Shown here: one piece after another, positions 8,619 to 18,506 of the stretch
How the letters are laid out: each line of letters begins with the position of its first letter
Position numbering within the stretch: position 1 is the stretch's first letter
Assembly: GCA_003151275.1 (NCBI GenBank)
Contig: PLXC01000074.1
Location: forward strand, 1 to 64,000
Direction: 5' to 3'
Origin: Candidatus Melainabacteria bacterium
GTDB lineage: Bacteria > Cyanobacteriota > Vampirovibrionia > Obscuribacterales > Obscuribacteraceae
Length of the DNA stretch: 64,000 nt
Notes under the pieces: model-generated
What the model was told of the DNA's origin: nothing
Seen by the model: only the letters and a program-made list of their open reading frames with translations
Databases searched by the model: none
Translations under genes and position numbers: made by a program

Positions 8619-11600
8619 ATGACAGAACTAGGATATTACCGTTACGCGACTATCAGTCATGACACTATCGTATTTGCTTGTGAAGATGACTTATGGTCAG
8701 TCACTACTGCCGGTGGCACGGCGCATCGACTGACGGCAGGTCATGGCGAATTCTCCGCGCCAAAATTGTCGCCTGACGGCAAGCATGTTGCTTTCGTTGC
8801 CAGAGAAGAAGGGCATCCAGAGGTTTACATTATTCCTGTTGCAGGCGGATTGCCGAAACGGTTGACCTACATGGGTGGCGAAACCTGTTATGTAAGTGGA
8901 TGGTCTGCAGATGGAAACGAGGTCCTCTTTGTCTCAGACTCTAAATCGCCTTTTGTTAGACATACTGAAGCGTTTGCTGTGTCCTTCAAAGGCGAAGAGC
9001 CCCGGCCCTTGAATTTAGGGCACGTGCAATCAATCTCGAGCAAGGCCAACGGTGCCACTGTAGTTGGACGCAATGCAAACGATCCAGCGCGTTGGAAAAG
9101 ATATCGTGGTGGCACAGCTGGTGAAATTTGGATTGATAAAGACGGCAAAGGAAATTTCCAAAAACTAATTACAGTGGCAGGCAACCTCGTTTTGCCGATG
9201 TGGTTAAACGACAAAGTCTATTTTCTCTCAGATCACGAAGGCTTTGGCAACATCTATTCGTGTATGCCGGATGGAACTGGTCTGACGCAACATACATCGC
9301 ACACTGACTATTACATTCGTTTTCCATCAACGGATGGGAAGCGCATCAGTTATACAAGTGGTGGAGACGTTTACATTTTCGATGCCGCTACAAACAAAAG
9401 TACAAAAATTGACGTAAAGGTGGCTCCTACCACCATTCAATCTGTACGCAAGTTTGTTTCTGCTGCCGAGCATTTGGAGCATTTCGCTCCACATCCGCAA
9501 GGACATTCAATTGCTCTGATTGCTCGCGGTCAGCCAATGACGATGGCTAACTGGGAAGGCGCGGTAATTCAACACGGGAGAGGAAGTCGGGGTCGCTATC
9601 GCAATTGTGAGTGGTTAGCCAGCGGCGAGTGTTTTGTCGTGATCACCGACACCCCAGGTTTTGAGCAGCTTGAACTTCATCATGCTGATCAATCGACTGA
9701 ACCTTTTGTGGTGTGCAAGGGTGACATTGGTCGCGTAATTGACATGAAAGTGTCACCGACCGAAGACTTTGTTGCCATTGCAAATCATCGGCAGGAACTG
9801 CTTCTTGTTGATTTGAAGAACAAATCTTTTAAGATTATTGATAAAAGTCCCGCCGATAGAATCGGAGGCATCAACTGGTCTGCTGATGGAAGGTGGATTG
9901 CATATAGCTGGGCCGCCCATCCTGAATCCTTCATCATTCGTGTCGCAGAAGCGAAGACACTTAAGGTTCATGATGTCACCTCAGCGCTGAGATACGACTG
10001 CGAGCCATGTTTTGATCCTGAGGGACGTTATCTTTATTTTCTATCTGCGCGTGATTTTTATCCAGTCTATGACTCGTTGCAATTTGATTTGAGTTTTCCC
10101 CTTTCGATGAGGCCGTTCCTTGTTACACTGCGCGCCGATGTGGAATCACCTTTCGAACTCAAAGCACCTTCTCTAGCGGTCGAGACAAAGAAAGATGAGG
10201 ATGAAAAATCGAAGAGCGATAAGCCAAAGAAAATCGAGATCGATTTCGAGGGCATCGAAAAACGAATAATTGGTTTTCCAGTTGAGGAAGCACGCTATGG
10301 ACAGATCGTTGCGACAGCGCAGCGCGTCTACTTTACTGAGTTTCAAGTGAAAGGCATCCGACCGAATCACAACTGGCTAGAGGAAGAGCCAGATCCTGGC
10401 ATCCTCAACGCTTATGATTTTGCTGAGCAAAGAGCTTCTCGGATCCAGTTTTTTGTCAATCATATTAGAATCTCGAATGACTGCAAAACTCTTTTTTACG
10501 CTTCCAAAAAGAAGATCCGTGCTATCGACACTCATGAAGCGTTTCCAGCAGAAGGAGTCGAGCCTTCAGTGCCGCAGGAAGCACCAAATCGCAAGAGTCG
10601 CTTTCTAGATTTGCATCGAGCTCAGATTTTGGTGCAACCGCAAGAAGAATGGAAGCAAATGTATGCTGAGACATGGCGTTTGCAGAGTGAGCATTTCTGG
10701 GACTCTACCATGTCTGACGTGGATTGGAACCTCGTCCACGATCGCTACGCAGCTCTTCTCTCAAAAATTCGCACACGCGGTGAATTGTCTGATGTGATCT
10801 GGGAAATGCAGGGCGAGCTAGGCACCTCACATGCCTACGAAATTGGTGGAGACTACCGCAGTCAACCCGCTTATCAAAAAGGTTTTCTTGGTGCAGATTT
10901 GGCGTTAGATACCAAAAGTGGTGGCTACGCAATTAAGCGCATCCTTCGGGGAGATTCGTGGGATGCGGATATTGATTCGCCACTTGCCGCACCCGGTGTG
11001 GACATCAAAGTTGATGACATAATTATGGCCGTCGGCGGCCGTGGAGTCAGCAATGACTGCACGCTTGATGAATTGCTGATCAATGCGGCTGGCAAATCGG
11101 TCAACCTGACTATTGTGCGCAAGAACAAGAAGCGCAGTGTTCCAATTCGCACTCTGAAGAGCGAGCGCATGTTGCGTTATCGAGAATGGGTCGAAAACAA
11201 CCGCCAGTTGGTGCACGAGAAGTCCGATGGGAGGCTGGGATACTTGCATATCCCCGATATGGGCCCGGCCGGTTTTGCAGAATTTCACAGAGGCTATTTA
11301 GCGGAATATAACCGTGATGGCATGATTGTTGATGTGCGCTACAACCGTGGCGGCCACGTCTCGGCGTTGCTATTGGAAAAGCTTGCTCGTAAGCGAGTTG
11401 GCTATGATGTTTCCCGATGGGGACCACCGCAACCTTATCCATCAGAATCAATTGCCGGACCGATCGTTGCCATTACGAATCAGTTCGCAGGCTCAGACGG
11501 GGATATATTTAGTCATTGCTTCAAGCTGTACAAGCTCGGACCATTGGTTGGTAAGCGCACTTGGGGTGGTGTCATCGGAATTTCACCGCGACATCGCCTT

Positions 11601-11846
11601 GTTGACGGCACCGTGACAACGCAACCTGAATTTTCATTCTGGTTTACAGATGTCGGCTTTAGAGTGGAAAACTACGGAACCGATCCCGACTATGAAGTAG
11701 ATATTGCGCCGCATGATTATAAGAATGGAAGAGATCCGCAGATGGAGAAAGCTTTGAGTTTGGCCCTTGAATCCCTCAAAAAGACTCCAGTTGCGCTCCC
11801 CGATTTTAGTGTGCGACCAAGACTTCCGCTACCTACGAAACGGTAA
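8619..11846 (+). CDS. tri: Tricorn protease homologue (peptidase S41 family)
   Basis: A 1075-residue protein with the length and layout of tricorn protease: two N-terminal beta-propellers (roughly 1-300 and 300-650, repeated SPDGKHVAFVA-like blades), a C1 helical region, a PDZ domain (about 760-850) and an S41 core. The catalytic set is visible: Ser-His in GTSHAYE near 736, the nucleophile Ser in AGSDGD near 958, and the Glu in RVENYGTDPDYE near 1015. Tricorn is a cytosolic self-compartmentalising protease that degrades peptides downstream of the proteasome or Clp. There is no signal peptide. The start ATG follows ACGAGGCGTGAG. A Lys/Asp/Glu-rich insert near 520-545 is a probable flexible loop. 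Confidence 0.9.
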   Translation: MTELGYYRYATISHDTIVFACEDDLWSVTTAGGTAHRLTAGHGEFSAPKLSPDGKHVAFVAREEGHPEVYIIPVAGGLPKRLTYMGGETCYVSGWSADGNEVLFVSDSKSPFVRHTEAFAVSFKGEEPRPLNLGHVQSISSKANGATVVGRNANDPARWKRYRGGTAGEIWIDKDGKGNFQKLITVAGNLVLPMWLNDKVYFLSDHEGFGNIYSCMPDGTGLTQHTSHTDYYIRFPSTDGKRISYTSGGDVYIFDAATNKSTKIDVKVAPTTIQSVRKFVSAAEHLEHFAPHPQGHSIALIARGQPMTMANWEGAVIQHGRGSRGRYRNCEWLASGECFVVITDTPGFEQLELHHADQSTEPFVVCKGDIGRVIDMKVSPTEDFVAIANHRQELLLVDLKNKSFKIIDKSPADRIGGINWSADGRWIAYSWAAHPESFIIRVAEAKTLKVHDVTSALRYDCEPCFDPEGRYLYFLSARDFYPVYDSLQFDLSFPLSMRPFLVTLRADVESPFELKAPSLAVETKKDEDEKSKSDKPKKIEIDFEGIEKRIIGFPVEEARYGQIVATAQRVYFTEFQVKGIRPNHNWLEEEPDPGILNAYDFAEQRASRIQFFVNHIRISNDCKTLFYASKKKIRAIDTHEAFPAEGVEPSVPQEAPNRKSRFLDLHRAQILVQPQEEWKQMYAETWRLQSEHFWDSTMSDVDWNLVHDRYAALLSKIRTRGELSDVIWEMQGELGTSHAYEIGGDYRSQPAYQKGFLGADLALDTKSGGYAIKRILRGDSWDADIDSPLAAPGVDIKVDDIIMAVGGRGVSNDCTLDELLINAAGKSVNLTIVRKNKKRSVPIRTLKSERMLRYREWVENNRQLVHEKSDGRLGYLHIPDMGPAGFAEFHRGYLAEYNRDGMIVDVRYNRGGHVSALLLEKLARKRVGYDVSRWGPPQPYPSESIAGPIVAITNQFAGSDGDIFSHCFKLYKLGPLVGKRTWGGVIGISPRHRLVDGTVTTQPEFSFWFTDVGFRVENYGTDPDYEVDIAPHDYKNGRDPQMEKALSLALESLKKTPVALPDFSVRPRLPLPTKR

Positions 11847-12102
11847 ACTCGGGAACTGGGCTTATTCTGCGGCTGTCGAGAGATTGCTTTTCGGGGGTGG
11901 GCATACCCTCCTCAGCTTTTGGGTTCACAGCTTAATGAAGAAATATTACATCAGCGTTTCCAGACTTTTAAGATTTGAAGAACTCACCCTGTTGGGCGTT
12001 TATAAGCTTCAAAAATTTGCCTTTTTTGCTTAACACAAAAATGGGTTTTTAAAAGAGGTGAAGGTAGTGCCGCCGGAATGTTTTTAATCATGCTGGCTAC
12101 AA

Positions 12103-12282
12103 ATGACTCAGCACTCGAAACTAGAAATACCCGTTGAAGGCTTCGAAAGACTACCAGTGAAAAATCTGAGAACAAGCTTCAGAAAACTACGAGTTAAGAA
12201 TCGGGGAAATCTAGGAGAACCTGAACACATACAGGAACTAAAGCATGAGGAACCTGAACTCATGAAGAAAGTCGACTCTTAA
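12103..12282 (+). CDS. Candidate small basic/charged protein (59 aa)
   Basis: An ATG-to-TAA frame in the 600-nt gap between the tricorn and YfhO-like genes. The product is rich in charged residues and contains a near-repeat, GEPEHIQELKHEEPELMKK, which reflects an AACCTGAAC direct repeat in the DNA. No good ribosome binding site precedes the ATG, so expression is uncertain and the frame may be spurious. The rest of the gap (11847-12102 and 12283-12445) shows no other supported gene. Confidence 0.35.
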   Translation: MTQHSKLEIPVEGFERLPVKNLRTSFRKLRVKNRGNLGEPEHIQELKHEEPELMKKVDS

Positions 12283-12445
12283 GGGGAGAACGAGAGACCA
12301 ACTTCGGATGACCATGTTGGGTTCATAGAAAATTGCGAAGCATAAATTCTGAGAGCAGGTTGGTCAAAAATGACGCGTGTTCAATGTATTGAGGTCTGAA
12401 TTATCGTAACCTGAGCGGGGTTTCAAAGAATTACTGCGAGCGCAT

Positions 12446-14863
12446 TTGTCCTCTCAAGTTCTAAAATCAGACATCGCGCAGAATGGATTGGCAAGTCACT
12501 TGGCTGGTCGTAGCGTCCTGCAATTCTTAACTTCTGACATTGCATTCGCAATTTTATTGTCCATTGTTCTAGTAGCGCTTCGCGTTCTGCTATTCGATTT
12601 CCACTTTCTAAAGGCGCACATGGTGCCTAACCATGACATGTCGCAAGCGGCAAGTTTCTTTGCCACCAACATGCATTCACTAAGACTAACAGGCGAACTT
12701 GCTTGGTGGAATCCAGCTACTGCAAATGGCTACGCTCAGTATTTCCAATCCTTTCTGTCGCCTCTTGCGCCGACTCCAAATCACATCGCTTTCATCCTCT
12801 GGGCTGAAGCAATCAAACTTCTAAGTCTGTTCAATATAGCTGTACCTGAATATAGCCAATACATTACATTCACCTATCTGTTGATGCCGTTTTTGACGTT
12901 TGTCGCTGGCACATTGTTTTTTCGCCAAATCTTCGAAAGCAAATCAGTAATAGCGATCTTGATGATTGCGTATGCTTTTTCATCGATCGGAATTTGGAAT
13001 TCTGCCTGGTTCTACTTCGAAGAATCCTTTACTTTGTTCGCTGTTCTTGGTACATCGATTGCCTTTCTTAAAAAGCCGACTTTATCAAGGCTCTTTCTTT
13101 GCCTCGCAGCTTTGCTAGTCCAGATTTGTTCAGCAAACTACTGGACAGTTCACAACTCATGGCTCTACGTCATTGCCGCTGCAAGTTACGCGTTTGCATT
13201 TCCTAACCAGGTACAACGCGCTTACAAACGCATACTCCAAGCTGCCAATCTCGATAAGCGCAAAACTATAGCCATAGCGGGTTTGCTTGCCCTGACGATC
13301 GGACTTTGGTCAACGTGCTTGGGCTCGATATTTTTTGAACAAGCCAAAAAATATATTCGCCCAACGATAGCGACAGGAGCTGAGCAATACAAAACCCAAG
13401 CCGTTCTCAGTCGAGTCCACGAATTGAGAAAGTCGACAATTGAATTCTTCAACCCCAATCTGGACCGAGCGCTCAAGTTTTACCAGTACGAAAGCGAAGT
13501 CCATAACGCACGCTATGTTGGCCTGGTTTTCTTGCCGTTTCTCTTTCTTTTGCCATTTTATCCGTGGCGTCGAAAGGAGAGATTTCTGGCTGGACTTGTA
13601 TTTGGAATCTTGATCGTCTGTTTAGGGTTTCCGCTCATTGCCATTCTTTGGACAATTACGCCAATGTTATCCAGAGACCAACATTTATTCTATTTTTACA
13701 CTCAATATCTTCAAGTCGCTTTGATCATGGCTGCTGCTGCTGCGCTTGAAATGGTCATACACAGACGAAGTAATCTCCTCACGAATAGACGTTTGACGTC
13801 GGCAATGCTGGCGATAGTAGCCATCTCTTTCTGCGGTTTTGCGGGTTACAACCTATTCTCGGGTGGCTTTGCCGCTAAGGATATGAATTTGGAGACTGGT
13901 TTATACGCCCTGACAACAGTTCTAGTAATCAGCGGTTTTGCAGCACAGCATCTTCTTTCGGGAAGGGAAGAAAGCAAACGCATGTTACTTGCCGCACTAG
14001 TGGCAGTGGCATTGCTGGATTTAACCACTTACTTCGCCCACGTGAGCGAGAAAGATGCGGCCTTTTCGCATACTTATTTGTTAGCCAAACGGTATCGTAC
14101 GCAGGTGCACGAGCCAGCTTACGCTCCGGTGCGGATCATACCCGTCGAGAATAGAGATAAGGCGAAGGAGATATCGCAGCATCGCGCTGTGATAAACAAG
14201 GCATGGGCTTCTCCGGATAAATCGCTAGGTTTTGCTGGTGGTTTGTTCAAGAATATGCCGATTTTTACCGATTTTTGGCCGGTGAATAGATTCCTGCAGC
14301 CTATTAGAGTTGTGGAACTGAAGCGGGCACCGCTCGTGGTGCAGGAAAATGAGTACAGCAGCCCGCCAATCCAGTTGGCAACTAGAGTCGATTCCAGTTA
14401 CGATAACCTTCCTGATAACCACGCCAAATTTGTAAATGACGATCCGAAGTTGGATGAAATGCCTGAGGCTGGTGTCGAACATCATGATGCTTCAGCACTG
14501 GTCAGAGACAGCTTTGTGCCAAACTTTGCATTTCAATTCACGAATTGGGCCTACAACAATTTCAAAGTTAGTCTTGATGCGCCACAAAGCGGCACTTTGA
14601 TCATTCATCAGCTTCCAGACCCGTTATGGAAATTGAAGTTGGATGGTAAAGATGTTGCGTTTGCATCTTTCAGATGTGTGGACATGACAATACCTGTGAC
14701 GCAAGGTAAGCATGAACTGCAAATGGACTACCAGCCATTAGCCAGAAAGTTGTATTGGCCAGCTGCTTGCTTACTGCAACTCAGTTTGGCGGTTCTCCTA
14801 TTTGCAGCTTATCGCAGCTCTCAGCTACGAGTTAAATCACTCGCCCCGACTCATAAGCCTTAA
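12446..14863 (+). CDS. YfhO-like polytopic membrane protein (GT-C type)
   Basis: An 805-residue protein with about 13 hydrophobic segments, a large non-membrane C-terminal region (about 560-770) and a final membrane helix (LYWPAACLLQLSLAVLLFAAY). It has the YfhO-type layout: an early extracytoplasmic loop with PNHDM and a WWNPATANGYAQYFQSF stretch, and a C-terminal beta domain ending in a GKHELQMDYQP-like strand before the last helix. YfhO proteins take part in glycosylation of envelope polymers using lipid-linked sugars; the acceptor here is unknown. The start is an inferred TTG with a weak Shine-Dalgarno. Confidence 0.65.
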   Translation: MSSQVLKSDIAQNGLASHLAGRSVLQFLTSDIAFAILLSIVLVALRVLLFDFHFLKAHMVPNHDMSQAASFFATNMHSLRLTGELAWWNPATANGYAQYFQSFLSPLAPTPNHIAFILWAEAIKLLSLFNIAVPEYSQYITFTYLLMPFLTFVAGTLFFRQIFESKSVIAILMIAYAFSSIGIWNSAWFYFEESFTLFAVLGTSIAFLKKPTLSRLFLCLAALLVQICSANYWTVHNSWLYVIAAASYAFAFPNQVQRAYKRILQAANLDKRKTIAIAGLLALTIGLWSTCLGSIFFEQAKKYIRPTIATGAEQYKTQAVLSRVHELRKSTIEFFNPNLDRALKFYQYESEVHNARYVGLVFLPFLFLLPFYPWRRKERFLAGLVFGILIVCLGFPLIAILWTITPMLSRDQHLFYFYTQYLQVALIMAAAAALEMVIHRRSNLLTNRRLTSAMLAIVAISFCGFAGYNLFSGGFAAKDMNLETGLYALTTVLVISGFAAQHLLSGREESKRMLLAALVAVALLDLTTYFAHVSEKDAAFSHTYLLAKRYRTQVHEPAYAPVRIIPVENRDKAKEISQHRAVINKAWASPDKSLGFAGGLFKNMPIFTDFWPVNRFLQPIRVVELKRAPLVVQENEYSSPPIQLATRVDSSYDNLPDNHAKFVNDDPKLDEMPEAGVEHHDASALVRDSFVPNFAFQFTNWAYNNFKVSLDAPQSGTLIIHQLPDPLWKLKLDGKDVAFASFRCVDMTIPVTQGKHELQMDYQPLARKLYWPAACLLQLSLAVLLFAAYRSSQLRVKSLAPTHKP

Positions 14864-14970
14864 TATTAGCGATTGCAAAACGCAGCTATTTGTCGAAAAG
14901 CCGCATAATAACAAGGGTGCACAACGTCCTTTCTGAGCGCTGCCGCTCCCTTCGAGCCTAAAAGGTCATA

Positions 14971-16020
14971 ATGATTTGTTTTCCCATCAAAGCAGTGCCA
15001 ACCCTCTTTATCAAGGGGTTCACCGCTGACGACGTGCAAACAATTTTGGAATTTGTCAGAACCGCTGATTCAAACAGCACGGCTAGGACTAGAAATGTTC
15101 TTTTTATTGACACGCCGATCACTGCTCCTACAGTCGAAGCTGTTCACAAGCTGAAAGCAGAAGGCTTCCGTGTCATCTTTCGTGACCATCACGCGGTTGA
15201 GGGAGAGCCCGCAAGCGACCGCGACAGGCAGGTAATCAGCGCCACAGAAAAGTTGCGCCAACACCTCGGCGATGATTGCTTCATAACGACGCGGGGACTG
15301 CACCCCGCCTGCAGTACGCTTGTGACGGTCGGAGAATTCAAAGATGCTCTTGCTATCGTTGCCGATCCCGATGCTGACGGATTGACGGCAGCGATGAAGG
15401 CGGTGGGCATTTTTTACGATGGTATGGATGAGGACGCGGCCAAACTCGATGGGCAACCGTCATTGCAAGTCACTGGTACACCGTTGTCTCAATTGCTTGC
15501 CAAAGGAGTTGCAACGCTACCGACATACGATCCACAAAGACCCGATGAACGCGAGCGAGCTCAAGAACGATTGTTTGCTCAATGGGTGTTGGCCGTCGAA
15601 GGCGATCAACGCGCCCTAGACGCACTTCAGGTCGGTGTTACGACCTATGATGCCGCGGTTCTTGCCTCACACGAGATCGCTCCTACCGCGCGTGAAGTAG
15701 CACCGGGAGTGGTGCTAGCGGATGTTATGGAGACCCCCTTTTTCGATGTCGGTACATTGCTTGCACTTCTCGAGAAACGACCAGGCTGCCGGGTTACAGT
15801 GATACGAAAGGGGAATGGTCCAATTGCCGCTTTACACGGAGTGCAATATAGTCTTGCAGTTGCAAAAGCTTTCCAGGTTGAGATTAAATTACCTAGTCTG
15901 CTACCTGAGCATGCCAGATCAGACCCAAAGGGAGGCATCATCAGTAATCTTTCCTTTTTGCTGCATGTCTCAGAAGACGTTTGGAATGAACACATACTGC
16001 CTGGGTTACGCAAACTTTGA
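14971..16020 (+). CDS. DHH-superfamily phosphoesterase-like protein, motif I divergent
   Basis: A 349-residue protein with the DHH signature RDHHAVEG near residue 72 and a downstream VADPDADGLTAAM acidic motif, as in RecJ/NrnA/GdpP-type phosphoesterases that use two metal ions. The expected N-terminal D-x-D-type motif is replaced by KGFTADDVQTI, so metal binding may be altered or the enzyme may have another substrate. The C-terminus (ALHGVQYSLAVAKAF and later) could correspond to a degenerate DHHA1-like domain. The ATG start follows AAAAGGTC by 4 nt. Its stop overlaps the next gene's ATG (TGATG), which implies translational coupling with the GNAT protein. Confidence 0.6.
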   Translation: MICFPIKAVPTLFIKGFTADDVQTILEFVRTADSNSTARTRNVLFIDTPITAPTVEAVHKLKAEGFRVIFRDHHAVEGEPASDRDRQVISATEKLRQHLGDDCFITTRGLHPACSTLVTVGEFKDALAIVADPDADGLTAAMKAVGIFYDGMDEDAAKLDGQPSLQVTGTPLSQLLAKGVATLPTYDPQRPDERERAQERLFAQWVLAVEGDQRALDALQVGVTTYDAAVLASHEIAPTAREVAPGVVLADVMETPFFDVGTLLALLEKRPGCRVTVIRKGNGPIAALHGVQYSLAVAKAFQVEIKLPSLLPEHARSDPKGGIISNLSFLLHVSEDVWNEHILPGLRKL

Positions 16021-16481
16021 TGGAACCTAAAGGCCATTCGATTCGTAAAGCGATCCCTGACGATGCTCAAGTGCTGCTTGATTTATTCATCGAACATGCC
16101 GCATATGAGCAGGAAGAATTTTCAATAGAGGGAAAGTTGGAAGCACTACAAAACTGTCTCAGCTCAAGACTGCCGCCATTTGAGTGCATCCTTGTTGAAA
16201 GCGACGGTGAAGTGAAAGGTTACTGTAATTACATCGTGCAGTTTGACAGCTGGGCATGCGCATCTCACATGTTGCTGGATGCTCTTTACCTCAAGCCTGA
16301 GTTGCGCGGAAAAGGCATCGGCATTGAGATCATGAACATCGTCAAAGAAGAAGCTAAAGCGTCTGATTGTCGAATGGTTTGCTGGAGAACTCCAGTCTTC
16401 AATGAGTTGGGAATTAATTTTTACAAGAAATTGCACGCAGTAGGCACCACGAAGATGTTCTTCACATGGGACGTAGACTGA
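16020..16481 (+). CDS. GNAT family N-acetyltransferase
   Basis: A 153-residue protein with the GNAT acetyl-CoA-binding motif A (LYLKPELRGKGIGIEIM; RGKGIG is the pyrophosphate-binding loop) and the C-terminal FYKKLHA element. The family transfers acetyl groups to amines of small molecules or proteins. The frame could begin at TTG 16017, but the ATG at 16020 shares its A with the TGA of the DHH-like gene, the classic arrangement for translational re-initiation. The two products may therefore be needed in a fixed ratio or act on the same substrate. Confidence 0.85.
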   Translation: MEPKGHSIRKAIPDDAQVLLDLFIEHAAYEQEEFSIEGKLEALQNCLSSRLPPFECILVESDGEVKGYCNYIVQFDSWACASHMLLDALYLKPELRGKGIGIEIMNIVKEEAKASDCRMVCWRTPVFNELGINFYKKLHAVGTTKMFFTWDVD

Positions 16482-16575
16482 CGCCCTCGCTCCCGTTTAG
16501 CCGCTAATCTCTCAGCGGTGATAAGGTGAGTAAAGGGACATGGTTGCACGATGACAATTTCCACTTGGGTTGTTC

Positions 16576-17883
16576 ATGCAAACTACGAAACAGAAGTCTT
16601 ACGGACGGTGGATCCGGGCAGCCATCGTGGTCTGGTTAGCGGTGTTGTGCCTGCCTCGTTCTGTTTTTCCGGCTGAATTAGAAGTCATGCTCAGCTGCGT
16701 CTTTGGGTTGCTTATCGCTCCGGCGCCCGCCTCGCTGTTTGTTCTTCTTTGTCTCATGGCTGGAAACTTCCGCCCGAAGCTCTCGCCTGTTGCCCTAAAT
16801 GTCGGCGAGGTTGTCGGTCAATTCTCCTTGATCATAGACCATGTACTCAACATCATTCCAGGCAATCCGTTTGCTTACGGAAGAGCGACTCATTTGAACT
16901 ATTTGGCGATTGTTTTGGCCTCAAAGCGAAACTATAAAGAAGCCAAAGAATTACTGAAAAGGGTAATCGTGTGTATAGAAGACGAAGAAGGACCGAACTC
17001 CGTCAATTTGATCGAACCGCTAGGTATTATCCATACTTGCATGCGCGGTCTTGGCGAGTATGACCAAAGCGCCGGATGCGTTGATCGTCTGCTGGCGATT
17101 GCCGAACAAAATAAAGGCCAATCACTTCCTATGGTAGGCGCCGCTCTTGCAGACGTTTGTGTCACCTATTCCAAACAAGGTCGCATCAAAGAATCGGAAG
17201 AAGTAGGTGAGAAAGCAATTCGCCTCCTTCAACAAGCACCTGATGATGGGTACTTCGACAACTCATCTGCCATGGTCGCCATTGCTATGAATAATCTAGG
17301 TGCCGTCTACAGCCTTGGTTGCAAATATGATCGAGCACACGAATTGTTTAAGCGCTCACTTGAAATGAAGAAACGTGTGATGCCTGAAGGTGATTCGTCA
17401 ATCGGAGAAAGTTATGGAAACGTTGCTTGCGCGCTTTTGATTCTCGAGAAGTATGATGAAGCCTTAGAAAATGCAGTTAAAGCCAACGAGATTTTTGAAG
17501 CCGTTGGACCGAAGTCTTCATGGGCCGTCGTGCAGCAAATAATGGGTGACGCCTATCGCGGGCTCGGAAACTTAGTCGAATCGGAAGCGAAATTGACTAC
17601 GGCAATATCAGTGCAAGAAGAATTGTTTGCGCCTGGAGATCCAACGCTAGCGGAAACCTTCAGGGATCTCGGTAAACTTTTTAGAGATAAAGGTGACTAC
17701 GAAAAAGCGCAAAACTATTTCAATAAGGCAATGACGATTTTCGAAAATTCTGTCGGGGCAAACCATCCCCAAATCGCGAGAACACTAGAGGAATGCTGCA
17801 AACTTTATAAAGCTGCTGGAAATGAGTCAGAACTGGACAAAGCTGAAGTCAGAATCGCGGAGATTTTGCAGCACCAGTCGTGA
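16576..17883 (+). CDS. Membrane-anchored TPR protein
   Basis: About 435 residues. The N-terminus carries two hydrophobic stretches (WIRAAIVVWLAVLCLP and VMLSCVFGLLIAPAPASLFVLLCLMAGNF), followed by at least seven kinesin-light-chain-style TPRs, for example AMNNLGAVYSLGCKYDRAHELFKRSLEMKKR and ETFRDLGKLFRDKGDYEKAQNYFNKAMTIFE. TPR arrays mediate protein-protein binding. The ATG at 16576 is taken as the start; the TTG at 16570 is an alternative, and neither has a clear Shine-Dalgarno. It ends just before xpt, whose promoter overlaps its last codons. Confidence 0.75.
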   Translation: MQTTKQKSYGRWIRAAIVVWLAVLCLPRSVFPAELEVMLSCVFGLLIAPAPASLFVLLCLMAGNFRPKLSPVALNVGEVVGQFSLIIDHVLNIIPGNPFAYGRATHLNYLAIVLASKRNYKEAKELLKRVIVCIEDEEGPNSVNLIEPLGIIHTCMRGLGEYDQSAGCVDRLLAIAEQNKGQSLPMVGAALADVCVTYSKQGRIKESEEVGEKAIRLLQQAPDDGYFDNSSAMVAIAMNNLGAVYSLGCKYDRAHELFKRSLEMKKRVMPEGDSSIGESYGNVACALLILEKYDEALENAVKANEIFEAVGPKSSWAVVQQIMGDAYRGLGNLVESEAKLTTAISVQEELFAPGDPTLAETFRDLGKLFRDKGDYEKAQNYFNKAMTIFENSVGANHPQIARTLEECCKLYKAAGNESELDKAEVRIAEILQHQS

Positions 17884-17894
17884 TCCCCTATAAT
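17866..17894 (+). promoter_or_regulatory. Promoter of xpt
   Basis: TTGCAG (17866-17871), a 17-nt spacer and a consensus TATAAT (17889-17894). It sits across the stop codon of the TPR gene, about 25 nt before the xpt start, so the leader would be short and no purine riboswitch could fit. Confidence 0.65.
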
Positions 17895-17918
17895 CTTCCA
17901 ACGACTGGAGGTTGGATG

Positions 17919-18506
17919 ATGCAAATACTGCGCGATCGGATCATCAAGGATGGAAAATATCTTGGCAAAGGTATTCTAAAAGTCGATGCCTTTATGAATC
18001 ATCAAATCGACCCAAGTTTGATGAAGGCAATCGGCGAAGAATTCGGTAAGCGCTTTGCCGCCGTCAAAGCGACTCGCATCCTGACCGCCGAAACTAGCGG
18101 CATCGCTCCGGCTCTGGCTGCCGGCATGGTATTGGAAATTCCAATTGTCTTTGCTCGAAAGCATCAACCAATCACTATGGCTGCCGAGCCCTACAAAGAG
18201 ACCGCCGCCTCACACACACACGGAAAAGACGTTGAATTAATCGTTTCTTCCGAGTACATGAACGCCGATGACCGCATCTTGATCATCGACGATTTTTTGG
18301 CTTCCGCCAGAACTATTCTGGCGTTAGTCAAACTAGTCAAGGCCAGCGGCGCGACGTTGGTGGGAGTTGGCGCAGTAATCGAGAAAGGATTCGAAGGTGG
18401 CAGAACTTTGCTCAAGCCGCTTAACGTTCCGATCGAATCACTGGCGGAAATCGAGCGCTTCGATGGCGATAAGATCATTTTCGCGGGTCAAGTCACTTCG
18501 ATATGA
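17919..18506 (+). CDS. xpt: Xanthine phosphoribosyltransferase
   Basis: Salvages xanthine with PRPP to XMP. The sequence aligns by eye with Bacillus Xpt along its length: the N-terminal ILRDRIIKDGKYLGKGILKVDAFMNHQIDPSLM, the TAETSGIAPALAAGM region and the PRPP-binding loop ILIIDDFLASARTI. Length is about 195 residues, as in the family. Two consecutive ATGs occur at 17916 and 17919; GGAGG lies 7 nt before the second, which I chose. A longer frame starts upstream but includes promoter sequence and is unlikely. The gene converges with, and overlaps by 19 nt, the SAM-hydrolase-like gene on the other strand. Confidence 0.92.
   Translation: MQILRDRIIKDGKYLGKGILKVDAFMNHQIDPSLMKAIGEEFGKRFAAVKATRILTAETSGIAPALAAGMVLEIPIVFARKHQPITMAAEPYKETAASHTHGKDVELIVSSEYMNADDRILIIDDFLASARTILALVKLVKASGATLVGVGAVIEKGFEGGRTLLKPLNVPIESLAEIERFDGDKIIFAGQVTSI

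Noticed and set aside
17880..17918. Extended N-terminus for xpt from 17880
   Set aside because: It would include the TATAAT promoter and the RBS; family members start at the MQILRDRI equivalent.
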